Positions 32,175 to 41,131 of a stretch of 64,000 nucleotides of DNA are shown piece after piece. This stretch comes from Streptomyces sp. 35G-GA-8 (GTDB taxonomy: Bacteria; Actinomycetota; Actinomycetes; Streptomycetales; Streptomycetaceae), in assembly GCF_023534745.1 (NCBI RefSeq), contig NZ_JAMHJQ010000010.1, forward strand, positions 186,001 through 250,000, given 5' to 3'. The notes beneath the pieces were generated by a model that was not told where the DNA came from, did no database searches, and saw only the letters and a program-made list of their open reading frames with translations. Both the position numbers and the translations under genes were made by a program. The stretch's first letter is position 1. The number at the start of each line of letters is the position of its first letter.

Positions 32175-33536
32175 ATGACCGCCGCGTTCACCACCACGCC
32201 CGCGGGCCGCGGGCTGCGCCACCGGCGCCCGCGCCGCGATGTCGTGCCCCTCGCGGCGCAACTGACGATCTGGGCGGGCGCCGCCGGGGTGCTGGCCCTG
32301 TGGTGGAGCGACACGAGCGCGGTGATCGGCCCGGCGGGCTGGCTCACCGGCGCGGGACGCATCACCGGTCTCCTGGCCGGTTACGCCTGCGCCGTCCTGC
32401 TGGCCTTGATGGCACGCATGCCGCTCCTGGACCACACCGTGGGCACCGACCGGCTGGCCCGCTGGCACGCCTGGGGCGGCCGGTGCACCATATCCCTGGC
32501 CCTCGCCCACACCCTGCTGATCATCTGGGGATACACGCTGAGTTCGCACACGAACGTGGTGAATCAGACCTCCACGCTCGTGCTGCACTACCCCGACCTC
32601 CTCAAGGGAACGGCCGGCTTCCTGCTGTTCCTGGCCGTCGCGGTCCTCTCGGCCCGCGCCGCCCGCCGCAGAATGAGCTACGAAACCTGGCACTATCTCC
32701 ACTTCGCCACCTACCTGGCGGTCTTCCTCGCCTTCGGGCACCAGCTCTCCAACGGCGCCGACTTCGTCGGTAACCGCCCGGCCCAGATCGCCTGGTACAC
32801 CCTCTTCATCACTGTCGCGGCGCTGGTGGCCTGGTACCGGTTCGCCGCCCCCGTCCGGCGCGGGCTGCGCCACCGCCTGCGCGTCACCGCGGTCCAGCCC
32901 GAAGCCCCCGGCGTGGTCTCCGTCCACCTCACCGGCGACCACCTGAACGAGCTGGGCGGCGAGCCGGGGCAGTTCCTGCGCTGGCGCTTCCTGACGCGCG
33001 GCCTCTGGTGGACGACCAACCCCTACTCCCTCTCCGCACCCGCACACCCCCACCAGCTGCGCATCACCGTGAAGACCGCCGGTGGCCACAGCGCCGCACT
33101 CGCCCACCTGAGGCCCGGCACACGGGTGTGGGCCGAGGGACCCTACGGCGGCTTCACGGCGAACCGCCGCACCGCCCTCAAGGTGCTGCTTCTGGCCGGC
33201 GGAGTCGGTATCACACCCCTGCGCGCCCTCTTCGAGACCCTGCCGGGCCAGGTAACCCTCGTCTACCGGGCGCGCCGCGCTGCCGATCTGGCCCTGCGCG
33301 GCGAACTCGACACGATCGCCGCCCGCCGACGGGCCACCGTGCACTACATCGTCGACGAACCCGCCGAGTTCTCCTCACCCCTCACTGCCCGGGGTCTGAG
33401 CGCCTTGGTGCCGGACCTGGCCGCGCACGACGTCTATCTGTGCGGACCACCCGGCATGGCACAGGCCGCGATCCAGGCGCTGCGCGATGCCGGTGTACCG
33501 GCGCGGCGCATCCACCACGAGTCGTTCGCGTTCTGA
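32175..33536 (+). CDS. ferric-reductase-like transmembrane protein with FAD/NAD(P) reductase domain
   Basis: 453 aa. About six membrane segments occupy residues 25-240; two His pairs for haem can be seen in WHAWGG, ALAHTLLIIWG, WHYLHFATYLA and FGHQL. The C-terminal half is a ferredoxin-reductase-type domain: FAD site TNPYSLSAP, NAD site LLLAGGVGITPLRAL, and C-terminal LCGPPGM. RBS GGAGGA precedes ATG 32175. It carries electrons from cytoplasmic NAD(P)H across the membrane. The next two genes encode a secreted FMN-binding protein and ApbE, the flavin-attaching enzyme, so a transmembrane electron route to a flavoprotein is likely. Confidence 0.93.
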   Translation: MTAAFTTTPAGRGLRHRRPRRDVVPLAAQLTIWAGAAGVLALWWSDTSAVIGPAGWLTGAGRITGLLAGYACAVLLALMARMPLLDHTVGTDRLARWHAWGGRCTISLALAHTLLIIWGYTLSSHTNVVNQTSTLVLHYPDLLKGTAGFLLFLAVAVLSARAARRRMSYETWHYLHFATYLAVFLAFGHQLSNGADFVGNRPAQIAWYTLFITVAALVAWYRFAAPVRRGLRHRLRVTAVQPEAPGVVSVHLTGDHLNELGGEPGQFLRWRFLTRGLWWTTNPYSLSAPAHPHQLRITVKTAGGHSAALAHLRPGTRVWAEGPYGGFTANRRTALKVLLLAGGVGITPLRALFETLPGQVTLVYRARRAADLALRGELDTIAARRRATVHYIVDEPAEFSSPLTARGLSALVPDLAAHDVYLCGPPGMAQAAIQALRDAGVPARRIHHESFAF

Positions 33537-33547
33537 GGAGAACCGTC

Positions 33548-33982
33548 ATGCGCCGCGCCGTCACCGCCACCACCGGGATCAGTGCCCTCGTCGTCGCCCT
33601 GCTCGCCCTCAAGCCGCATCAGCTCCCCGCACTCGGCGCGGTGGCTCCGCGTTCCCCCACGACCTCGCACCCTTCGGCGGGCACCTCGCCGGGCACGCCC
33701 ACCGTGACGGGCACGTTCACCGGGGATCCCATCGACACCCAGTACGGGACCGTGCAGGTGACCGCCACCCTCACGAAGGGAAGGATCACAGCGGTCAAGG
33801 TGCTCCGGGCCCCGGACCAGAGCGGGCGCGACCAGCAGATCTCCGCCTACGCGCTGCCCCGCCTCACCCAGGAGGCGATCGGCGCCCAGAGCGCACACAT
33901 CGACGCCGTCTCCGGCGCCAGCTACACGAGCCAGGGCTACATCCAGTCCCTCCAAAGCGCCCTGGACCAGGCCCATGCCTGA
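33548..33982 (+). CDS. secreted FMN-binding domain protein
   Basis: 144 aa. A signal/anchor segment is at about residues 5-22 (ATTGISALVVALLAL), followed by a Ser/Thr/Pro linker to ~50, then the FMN-binding domain: GDPIDTQYGTVQVTATL and AVSGASYTSQGYIQSL. The SGASYTS segment is the flavinylation site (S/T-G-A-S/T-x-T), where FMN is joined by phosphoester to Thr. It overlaps the ApbE gene by 8 bp and follows the transmembrane reductase 11 bp upstream. Role: extracellular electron acceptor or relay. Confidence 0.92.
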   Translation: MRRAVTATTGISALVVALLALKPHQLPALGAVAPRSPTTSHPSAGTSPGTPTVTGTFTGDPIDTQYGTVQVTATLTKGRITAVKVLRAPDQSGRDQQISAYALPRLTQEAIGAQSAHIDAVSGASYTSQGYIQSLQSALDQAHA

Positions 33983-34742
33983 CGCCGCACCCGGGCTGCG
34001 CCACGTCGAGCACGTCATGGGCACCGTCTTCTCCTTCGACATCCGCGACAGGCCCACCACCGCCATCCACCGCGCCCTCGACGAGGCCGTGCACCATCTC
34101 CACCGGGTCGATGCCGTCTTCTCCACCTACCGGGCCGACAGCCACATCCGCCGCCTCGACCGCGGCGAGATCCGCTTGGAGGACTGCCCGCCCGAAGTCA
34201 ACGAAGTCCTGTCCCTGTGCGCACAGGCCGCCCAGGTCAGCGACGGCTGGTTCAGCAGCACCCCCGCGGGAACCCTCGACCCTTCAGGGCTCGTCAAGGG
34301 CTGGGCCGTCGAAGCCGCTTCCCAACTCCTCCACGAAGCCGGAGCACAACACACCTGCGTCAACGGTGGTGGCGACATTCAGCTCCGCGGCCCGGCGGCT
34401 CTCGGCATCCCGTGGCGCATCGGTATCGCCCACCCCCTGCGCCCCGGCGAACTGGCCACCGTCATCGCCGCCCACCATGATCTGGCCATCGCCACCTCCG
34501 GTACTGCCGAACGCGGCGCCCATATCCTCGACCCGCACCGCGCCACACCCGCCACCGGGTACGCCTCCCTGACCCTTGTCGGCCCCCGCCTGACACTGAC
34601 CGACGCCTACGCGACCGCCGCTTTCGCCAGAGGCGACGGAGCACAGGACTGGGTGCGAGCGCTGGACGGCTACGAAGCCCTCGCGATCCTGCCCGACGGT
34701 CAGGAGTGGCGCACACCGGGATTCCGCCGACTCGGATCATGA
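33975..34742 (+). CDS. apbE: FAD:protein FMN transferase (ApbE family)
   Basis: 255 aa, somewhat short for the family. MGTVFSFDI at the start, LDPSGLVKGWAVE, VNGGGDIQLRG and ATSGTAERGAHILDP then SLTLVGPRLTLTDAYATAAF are the ApbE blocks that bind FAD and Mg2+ and transfer FMN to the target threonine. The target is the neighbouring gene's product. No signal peptide or lipobox is visible at the N-terminus, which differs from many exported ApbE proteins, so either flavinylation occurs before export or another route is used. Confidence 0.92.
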   Translation: MPDAAPGLRHVEHVMGTVFSFDIRDRPTTAIHRALDEAVHHLHRVDAVFSTYRADSHIRRLDRGEIRLEDCPPEVNEVLSLCAQAAQVSDGWFSSTPAGTLDPSGLVKGWAVEAASQLLHEAGAQHTCVNGGGDIQLRGPAALGIPWRIGIAHPLRPGELATVIAAHHDLAIATSGTAERGAHILDPHRATPATGYASLTLVGPRLTLTDAYATAAFARGDGAQDWVRALDGYEALAILPDGQEWRTPGFRRLGS

Positions 34743-34770
34743 GATCCGCGGGCGCGGCGCGCGGCTCGTG

Positions 34771-36336
34771 TCAGACGAGGAATTCGGCGAGCGGGAAGGC
34801 GCGATGACGCCGTGGTGGAACCAGATAGTTCTGCCGGTGGGTCGTGTTCAGGACAGAGTTGATGCCCGCGTGGGGGCTGCGCGGTGCGACAGGGAGTGTC
34901 CTGTCGGGATAGTGGCCGTCCATCGAGAGCCGAACGAGATTGAAGATCCCGATCGTCGGCTGGAACTGAATGAAGTGCAACCCGGCCGCCGGCTTCTTGC
35001 TGTAGTGGTCTGCCGTCGGATCGGATGTGTAGTGGAATGGGTTGTCCAGCGTGTCGAAATCGCCGCGCACGGGGATAGTCGTCCCCGTGGGGTAGGCCTT
35101 CCCGTAGTTGCTGGTCGTCCGGGATGTGGTGCTGTCCACCTCGGACATACTCCCCGTGTGGCCGTAGGAGTCGTACCGCTGGACGCCTTTCGCCACTTCG
35201 GCCTCACTTTGACCTGGCGGCTGGAGGGCCAGCGTACCCGGCGCGGGCGCGGGAGAGAGGCCGGGATGGAGCATCGCCTCGACGCGGTCCGTGTACTGAG
35301 GGAAGTTCTGTTCGTACCAGGTCACCAGATCTTGGAACAGGTGCGAGAGATGCATGGTGGTCCCCTGTGTGAAGTAACCGTTGGGCCACTGATCGGTGAG
35401 GCCCGGCAGGGTCTCCAGATTGGCGATGACGCCGGGTCCCATATTCGACTCCAGGGTGGTGGCGAAGCCGAGAAAGCCCTGTGCCTGTCGAGGAATCGAC
35501 TGTGCACCGGGGATATCGGCTGCCAGCGCCAGCTTGCTCGGCAGGCCCTGCTGCCCGTAGAAACCGCCCCCGGAGAATCCCCGGCGGATGCTCGTCACCT
35601 TGAACAGGCTGCCCGCCTGGTTGTTTCCATGCCCGAAGAGGGCGTTCATGGCGTCCGCGATATTGTCGAGTGAATCACTGCGGAGCAGCACGGCCACGTC
35701 ATTCTGTTCCAGGCGGACCGGCCCGAAGCCGGGCGGGGGCTGGTCGCTGGGGAACGTCATGGCCTCCTGCAGCGCATATACCGTACGGCCCTCCTTCTTG
35801 GAGGTCGTCAAATCGACCGGCAGATACGCTGGGTAAGGTGTTCCCGCCTTGAAGAATTCCGATGTCCTGCCCAGGTTCGGGATGTACTGCTGGAAGTACG
35901 GGAGTCCCCAGGCGACCGTGATGCCCACGCCTGTGGGAGTGGGCGGAAACCGGCGTTCCAGACCCAGGATGGCGGACTCAAGGTGGTGCTGCGCCTCCCG
36001 CAACGCCTTGGCATTCGCCGGCACATTCAGCCTCGCGGTAATGACATGGTCGTGCAGGGCCGGCACCCGGACCGCGATCGTGCCCTTGCTGCTCTTCACG
36101 CCCGAGCCGTCGACCATGACCACCTGCTCGTTCTGCAGGATGTACTGCTCCTGGATGGGCTTGCTGTCGGCGACAGCGGGCCGGTCCGGTGGTGTTGCCA
36201 GGGCGTCGATCATCTTATAGATGCCGGCGGATGCCAGAGCGGCACCGAAGGTGCCCGCTGTCCCCTGAAGAAGGCGTCGCCTGTTCAGGTTCCCGCGCGG
36301 TCGTCCCGAACGCACATTTTCATTGCCATCTGTCAT
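34771..36336 (-). CDS. Tat-exported DUF7405-like protein (possible peroxidase-related)
   Basis: 521 aa. The N-terminus has a twin-arginine signal LNRRRLLQGTAG followed by a hydrophobic segment. The rest is a large beta-rich domain with LDNPFHYTSDPTADHY, GLHFIQFQPTIGIFNLVRL and a C-terminal NTTHRQNYLVPPRRHRAFPL. I recognise it as the type annotated DUF7405; similarity to dye-decolourising peroxidases was considered but is not established. ATG 36336 has GAGGGAA upstream. It is exported and follows the electron-transfer trio in the opposite orientation. Confidence 0.72.
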   Translation of the reverse strand: MTDGNENVRSGRPRGNLNRRRLLQGTAGTFGAALASAGIYKMIDALATPPDRPAVADSKPIQEQYILQNEQVVMVDGSGVKSSKGTIAVRVPALHDHVITARLNVPANAKALREAQHHLESAILGLERRFPPTPTGVGITVAWGLPYFQQYIPNLGRTSEFFKAGTPYPAYLPVDLTTSKKEGRTVYALQEAMTFPSDQPPPGFGPVRLEQNDVAVLLRSDSLDNIADAMNALFGHGNNQAGSLFKVTSIRRGFSGGGFYGQQGLPSKLALAADIPGAQSIPRQAQGFLGFATTLESNMGPGVIANLETLPGLTDQWPNGYFTQGTTMHLSHLFQDLVTWYEQNFPQYTDRVEAMLHPGLSPAPAPGTLALQPPGQSEAEVAKGVQRYDSYGHTGSMSEVDSTTSRTTSNYGKAYPTGTTIPVRGDFDTLDNPFHYTSDPTADHYSKKPAAGLHFIQFQPTIGIFNLVRLSMDGHYPDRTLPVAPRSPHAGINSVLNTTHRQNYLVPPRRHRAFPLAEFLV

Positions 36337-36662
36337 GAGAATGTGTTCCCTCACTGTGTGGTGGACGTCCGCCATCACCCGAAATCGAAGGTCCGACTGC
36401 TCGAATGACCGTGATTGACCTTCACCGTGGGGGCGTTCGCGGCGGCGATACAACCTTGCGCGCAGGCCGCCGGACAGCCGATGACGGGTGGGCGTGCCGG
36501 CCGGCGGCTCTCGCCATCAACGTGGTTGCCGGGATATAACCACACGCGGCCTGGGTCATTGAAGCCAACACGCGGCGTCCCGGCCACAACCCCGTTCCGC
36601 CGCCCTGCCGCCGTGGTGACGGAGCCGGGCGCTTCAACGGGCGCTCGGCCGGCCACACAAAC
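36337..36662. other. non-coding gap upstream of the Tat protein
   Basis: No convincing gene on either strand. It holds the promoter of the Tat protein gene at its left end; the terminator at 36663 bounds it at the right. Confidence 0.6.
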
Positions 36663-36699
36663 GGCCCCCGACCGGCGAGGAGAGTGCCGGTCGGGGGCC
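36663..36699 (-). terminator. perfect 14-bp hairpin terminator after the phosphoesterase gene
   Basis: GGCCCCCGACCGGC (36663-36676), 9-nt loop, then GCCGGTCGGGGGCC (36686-36699). It lies 25 bp past the stop of the PHP-domain gene. Confidence 0.85.
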
Positions 36700-36723
36700 C
36701 TGGGTCACACGGGAACCGGAAGG

Positions 36724-38226
36724 CTAACGGACGTGGACGAAGACGGGGTTGGAGTAGAACCACAGGTCGTCCCAGGGGCTCTCCAGTCCGTCCGCGAGCG
36801 GCTCGGCCTCGTCGGTGCTCGTGCCGCGGACACGGGCGTACATGTCGCTCTCGACGTTGCGCAGAGTGTGCTTGATGACGTACTCATTGCCCTGCTTGCG
36901 CCAGTCGCGGGGGCCGAACCGCGCCACGACCTTGGTGGTCGGGTTGGTGTCGGTGTCGAGGCTGGCGCTCGGGCCGGTGATCTGACCGGTGATCAGGTCC
37001 ACTCGGCGGACCTCCGGCCGGTCGCCGTTGCCGTTCTTGCCTTCCAGCGGCCGGAATCGGATCTCGATCTCAACGTCCGTACGGTTGCGACGGCTGACGG
37101 TGAGCGTCTCACCCATGGCGGCCTCGTCGCCGCGATTGCTCGCCGCGAGGTCGAGGCTGGTGATCAGGTCGCCGGTGCCGACCCACACGCGGCCGTTGCG
37201 GAGCCCGTCCATGATGTCCGCGTAGTCCTGCCGGGCCAGCACATGGGTCTTGCTGTACTCGCCCGGCCAGAAGTCCGAGCCGCCGCGCGTCCAGTGCACA
37301 TGCGAGTCCGAGGTCGCCGTGATCCACCAACGACGGCCTTCGCCGAGCAGCGAGTCCCAGAGTCCGCCGACACGGGCGGTCATCTGGTCGAAGCCGCCGT
37401 GGGTGGGGTAGTTCCCGTAGCCGCCGCGCGCGCCGCCGTTGAGCGGGCCGGCCTGGTGACCGGGTGCCCCCTCGAAGCCGACGTAGATCTCCGGCGCGAC
37501 GTTGTTGCCGTTGCGGAACTCGCGCGGAGTGTCCTGCCCGTAGACGCCGAGGCCGGTCGCCGACCGGGAGGCGTGGTGGGCGATGACCAGAGGCTTGCGC
37601 CTCATGTCCTTCGCGGCTTTCAGGAACTCGATCATCTTGGCCTCGGTGTCCCGACCGGGATCCGAGGGGAAGGCATCGTACTTCGCGAACCGGCTCTCCA
37701 GCTCGAAGAGCTGCTGGGCCTCGTCACTGTGGTGAGGAATCATCAGTGTGTGATGGTCCAGAGCCGGGGCGTCGAACTCCATCCCCCAGAACTGGAGCAC
37801 CTCGGGCACAAGCACCCGCGAACGCAGCAGATCGGGGTAGGCCTGCTCAAGGTTCACCTTGGAGTGGGTCGGACCGCCGTGGTCGGTGCACATCACCCAG
37901 GACAGACCGAAGTTCTTGGCCATGATCGCGTTGGTGACGATCGGATAGACCGCGTCGGCGCCCTTGTGGAACGTCGGGGGGTTCGTGGACGTGTCGAACT
38001 CACCGCTGTACTCGGAGTGCACATGGTGATCACCGGCCCGCCACACCCGCTTACGGGAGTCACCGGACTTCTCCCGCTCGCGGTCGTTGTCCTGCGCCCA
38101 CGCCGTACCGCTGCCCACCAGGGAGCCGGCCGCGGCGGCCAGCGTCGCCCCGGCACCCGCGTACTTGACCAGTCTGCGTCGCGAGATCGCCGAGTACGCG
38201 GGATCCTCGTTGTTCTTGTCCGTCAC
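36724..38226 (-). CDS. Tat-exported PHP-domain phosphoesterase
   Basis: 500 aa. A twin-arginine signal SRRRLVKYAGAGATLAAAAG is followed by a cleavage region GTAWAQD. The metal motifs of the PHP fold are visible: DHHVHSEYSG, CTDHGG, VIAHHAS and SDSHVH. The C-terminal ~120 residues form a beta domain (IEIRFRPLEGKNGNGD, TLRNVESDMYARVRG). Such proteins hydrolyse phosphoesters outside the cell. GTG 38226 is chosen over ATG 38244 because GAGAGG precedes it by 6 nt. Substrate unknown. Confidence 0.87.
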   Translation of the reverse strand: MTDKNNEDPAYSAISRRRLVKYAGAGATLAAAAGSLVGSGTAWAQDNDREREKSGDSRKRVWRAGDHHVHSEYSGEFDTSTNPPTFHKGADAVYPIVTNAIMAKNFGLSWVMCTDHGGPTHSKVNLEQAYPDLLRSRVLVPEVLQFWGMEFDAPALDHHTLMIPHHSDEAQQLFELESRFAKYDAFPSDPGRDTEAKMIEFLKAAKDMRRKPLVIAHHASRSATGLGVYGQDTPREFRNGNNVAPEIYVGFEGAPGHQAGPLNGGARGGYGNYPTHGGFDQMTARVGGLWDSLLGEGRRWWITATSDSHVHWTRGGSDFWPGEYSKTHVLARQDYADIMDGLRNGRVWVGTGDLITSLDLAASNRGDEAAMGETLTVSRRNRTDVEIEIRFRPLEGKNGNGDRPEVRRVDLITGQITGPSASLDTDTNPTTKVVARFGPRDWRKQGNEYVIKHTLRNVESDMYARVRGTSTDEAEPLADGLESPWDDLWFYSNPVFVHVR

Positions 38227-38345
38227 GTGAAGCCTCTCGTTCATCAAGTGGGGGGCAATGGACAAGTCTCGGGGAGTAAACCGAACGCAGCATGAACACA
38301 GATCAGGACCTCTGATAACAACATGCCGGTCGGCCACTCGGCCCC

Positions 38346-40403
38346 TCACGGAGTGTTCCGACGCGCGGACAGGCCGCTCGGCCGCTGCGCCGGTTCGGGT
38401 TCGGGGGTACGTGAATGGAGGGCGGCGAGATAGGCGTTGTACGCGGTCAGGGGGTCCTTGCCATCGCCGCGGTCGATGGTGCGGTCGATCCGTCGCGCCT
38501 CGCGGGCATCGGAGCGTACCCACTGGATGGCAAGGATGATGGTGGTGATGAGGACGGGTATGTCGCCGGTCGCCCAGGCGATGGCTCCGGCGTTGTACTG
38601 CTCGTCCGCCAATGACGGGCCCCACGTACGGCCGAGCGCTGTCCACCAGTCCTCACCGATGATGTCGGCCGAGCTCATCAGCGAGATGCTGAACCAGGAG
38701 TGGAACGGCATCGCCAGCATCAGCACGAACAGCTTCGCCAGATACGGCGGCCTGCGCGGACCGGGGTCGATGCCGATGATCACCCAGAAGAACAGCAGGC
38801 CGACAGCGAGGAAGTGCACCTGCATCGCCAGATGACCGAGGTGACTGCGCATCAGGATGGCGAACAGCGGGGTGTAGTAGACGGCGAAGGCGCTGCCGAT
38901 GAACAGCACGCCCGCGACTACCGGATGGGACATGACACTGACGTAGCGGCTGTGCAGCACGGACAACAGCGCCTCCCGCGTCCCTCGCCGCTCGCCCTTT
39001 CCCGCCGCGGGCAGCGCGCGCAGGGCCAGGGTGATCGGGGCGCCGAGCACAAGCAGGATCGGCACGGTCATCGCAAGGATCATGTGCTGGCCCATGTGCA
39101 CGCTGAACAGCACCTTGCCGTACGTGGACAGGCCGCCCATCGTGGTGAAGACGGTCACCACCAGACCCAGCAGCCAGGAGACCGTCCGCCCCACCGGCCA
39201 GGCATCCCCGCGTCGGCGGAGTTTCCGTACACCCGCCAGATAGAGCAGGGCCAGGACCACGCAACCGAGAGCGAACACCACGTCGAACCGCCAAGCGGTG
39301 AACAACGGAGTCCAGGGAAAGCCTCCGAGCGGAGCCGGCATGCTGTAACCCAGCAGTTCCCGGACCGCGGAGTACGGTGCGTCGCCGCCGCTGGGCGCAG
39401 GGGTACGGGACAGTCCCACGGCGAGCCCCATCGCCACGGCCATGACCAGGAGTTCACCGACGGCCAGTCGTACGAACGGCCGTGGGCCGCCCGCGTCGAG
39501 CCGGTGCAAGGTGCGGCGGCGGTGCAGCCGTCCGCACCAGCCGAGCGCCATGAGCGCGGCGGCCTTCGCCAGGACCAGCAGCCCGTACCGCTCGGTGAAG
39601 AGGTCACCCAGGGACGGCAGTCGTACCGCCGCGTTGAGCAGGCCGCTCGCCGCGACCGAGAGCAGGGCCCAGCCGGCCAGTCCGCTGAATCGCCGAGCCG
39701 CGTCGGCGGCGGCTTCCTCGCGCCGTACCGCCAGGACGAGCACGAAGGCCAGCCCGCCGACCCACAGCGCGACACCGATCAGGTGCAACGCGAGACTGAC
39801 GACCGCTGTGTCGTGGTTGGCCGCCGCCGAGGAGTGACCGGTGAACGCCGGGGGCAGTAGTGCCCCGACCGCGAACATCAGCGCCCACCAGGCGCCACGC
39901 GCCGTGCTGATACCGGGAGTCAGCGCGGCGAGCGTCACACCGCCGACCACCACAACGGCATAAGCACGCCCTTGCGCGTCGCCTGCGATGAAGTCCGCCA
40001 GCAGGCCGGGGCTGAGAAACCGGCCCACGGGTTGGGCGAACAGGTCGGAGACCGTGAAGACCAGCGTGACAGCCGCCGCGGCGGCCCACAACGCGGCGGC
40101 GACCGCCGCCCAGACGAGGTAACGGCGTTGTGTCTCGGACAGGCGGACGTTACGACCGGCCAGCAGCACCCCGATCAGCAGGAGCGCGCCCACGGTGGCG
40201 ACGGCCGCCGCGTCCATCACGGTGCGAGCCACCGGAAGGCCGAGCGCGGTCAGTTTCCCGGCGTCCTCAATCCCCGCCACCGGCTGGGCGGTACCGCCGC
40301 CGAACCACAGCGCGGCCAACGCGGCAGTCACCGACGCGGCCACAACGGCACCGATGAGCATCGGAAGGCGTACCCGTCGGGTCGCCATCGGCTCAGTGCT
40401 CAC
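38346..40403 (-). CDS. CopD-CtaG fusion: copper resistance D and cytochrome c oxidase assembly domains
   Basis: 685 aa polytopic membrane protein. The first half (to ~330) is CopD-like, with ALHLIGVALWVGGLAFVL and ALGWCGRLHRR. The second half is caa3-type CtaG: SVHMGQHMILAMTVPILLVLG, SHPVVAGVLFIGS, MQVHFLAVGLLFFWVIIGIDP and MPFHSWFSISLMSS. It probably moves copper across the membrane for oxidase assembly. GTG 40403 overlaps the CopC gene (ends 40393), an arrangement expected for coupling; ATG 40388 is an alternative. The tail is acidic/proline-rich (PEPEPAQRPSG). Confidence 0.92.
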   Translation of the reverse strand: MSTEPMATRRVRLPMLIGAVVAASVTAALAALWFGGGTAQPVAGIEDAGKLTALGLPVARTVMDAAAVATVGALLLIGVLLAGRNVRLSETQRRYLVWAAVAAALWAAAAAVTLVFTVSDLFAQPVGRFLSPGLLADFIAGDAQGRAYAVVVVGGVTLAALTPGISTARGAWWALMFAVGALLPPAFTGHSSAAANHDTAVVSLALHLIGVALWVGGLAFVLVLAVRREEAAADAARRFSGLAGWALLSVAASGLLNAAVRLPSLGDLFTERYGLLVLAKAAALMALGWCGRLHRRRTLHRLDAGGPRPFVRLAVGELLVMAVAMGLAVGLSRTPAPSGGDAPYSAVRELLGYSMPAPLGGFPWTPLFTAWRFDVVFALGCVVLALLYLAGVRKLRRRGDAWPVGRTVSWLLGLVVTVFTTMGGLSTYGKVLFSVHMGQHMILAMTVPILLVLGAPITLALRALPAAGKGERRGTREALLSVLHSRYVSVMSHPVVAGVLFIGSAFAVYYTPLFAILMRSHLGHLAMQVHFLAVGLLFFWVIIGIDPGPRRPPYLAKLFVLMLAMPFHSWFSISLMSSADIIGEDWWTALGRTWGPSLADEQYNAGAIAWATGDIPVLITTIILAIQWVRSDAREARRIDRTIDRGDGKDPLTAYNAYLAALHSRTPEPEPAQRPSGLSARRNTP

Positions 40404-41049
40404 GGCGCGCTCGCCTTCGCCGCGCCAGGTGCAGCCAGACCCAGCCGGCTCCGAACACGACCACCGCGCCCACGGCACCGACCGCCGTGTCCCGGGCCGA
40501 AGAACCTCGGGTCGGCTCCTTCTCCCCGGAGCGCGCGGTGGGCTCCGGGGAGGGCTCGCGGGGCACGGCATCCTCGGTCGGAACGGCTTCCTCGGCCGGG
40601 ACGGCATCCTCGGTCGGGGCCGTGGCGGAGGGCGACGCGTCGGCGGGGGGCTGTGCCGCGCGCGCCTTCACCGTGAAGGTCAACGAACCGGAGACGGGGT
40701 GGCCGTCGGCGGAGACCACTCGATAGCCGACCTGGTAACGGCCGGGAGGGGAGGCGGGGGCGAGCCGGACCGAAACGACCTCGCCCTTCACCTCGGGATC
40801 GCCGAGAACGGCCTCGCCTCGGGGTCCGGTGACCGCCACTTTGGCGTAATCCGGTGTCATCGGATCGCTGAAGGTCAGCTGGACACGCTCGGGAAGCGAG
40901 CCGATCGAGTCGCCCTCGGCCGGACTGCCACTGACCAGTTCGGTATGGGCGGATGCGGCCGGGGCGCTCGCCCAGAGCAGGGCTGCCACGGCAGGCACGA
41001 CCGCACCGCGCGCCACCGTACGGGCGGCACGCCGGTTCATCACAGGCAT
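40393..41049 (-). CDS. copC: CopC domain copper-binding protein
   Basis: 218 aa. Signal peptide to ASAPAASA, then mature AHTELVSGSPAEGD; the N-terminal His after cleavage is the copper ligand of CopC-fold proteins, with SADGHPVSGSLTFTV as the second site. The Pro/Glu-rich linker (residues 135-175) ends in a membrane anchor VGAVGAVVVFGAGWVWL and RRRRARREH. It hands copper to the CopD-CtaG protein whose gene overlaps it. Confidence 0.93.
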   Translation of the reverse strand: MPVMNRRAARTVARGAVVPAVAALLWASAPAASAHTELVSGSPAEGDSIGSLPERVQLTFSDPMTPDYAKVAVTGPRGEAVLGDPEVKGEVVSVRLAPASPPGRYQVGYRVVSADGHPVSGSLTFTVKARAAQPPADASPSATAPTEDAVPAEEAVPTEDAVPREPSPEPTARSGEKEPTRGSSARDTAVGAVGAVVVFGAGWVWLHLARRRRARREH

Positions 41050-41131
41050 GGGTCATCTCTCTGTCCACCGGTGGCCGCGTCGCTCACCGGGACGGGACGG
41101 CCGACCTCGAACGGTCCGCCGGAGACACCCA

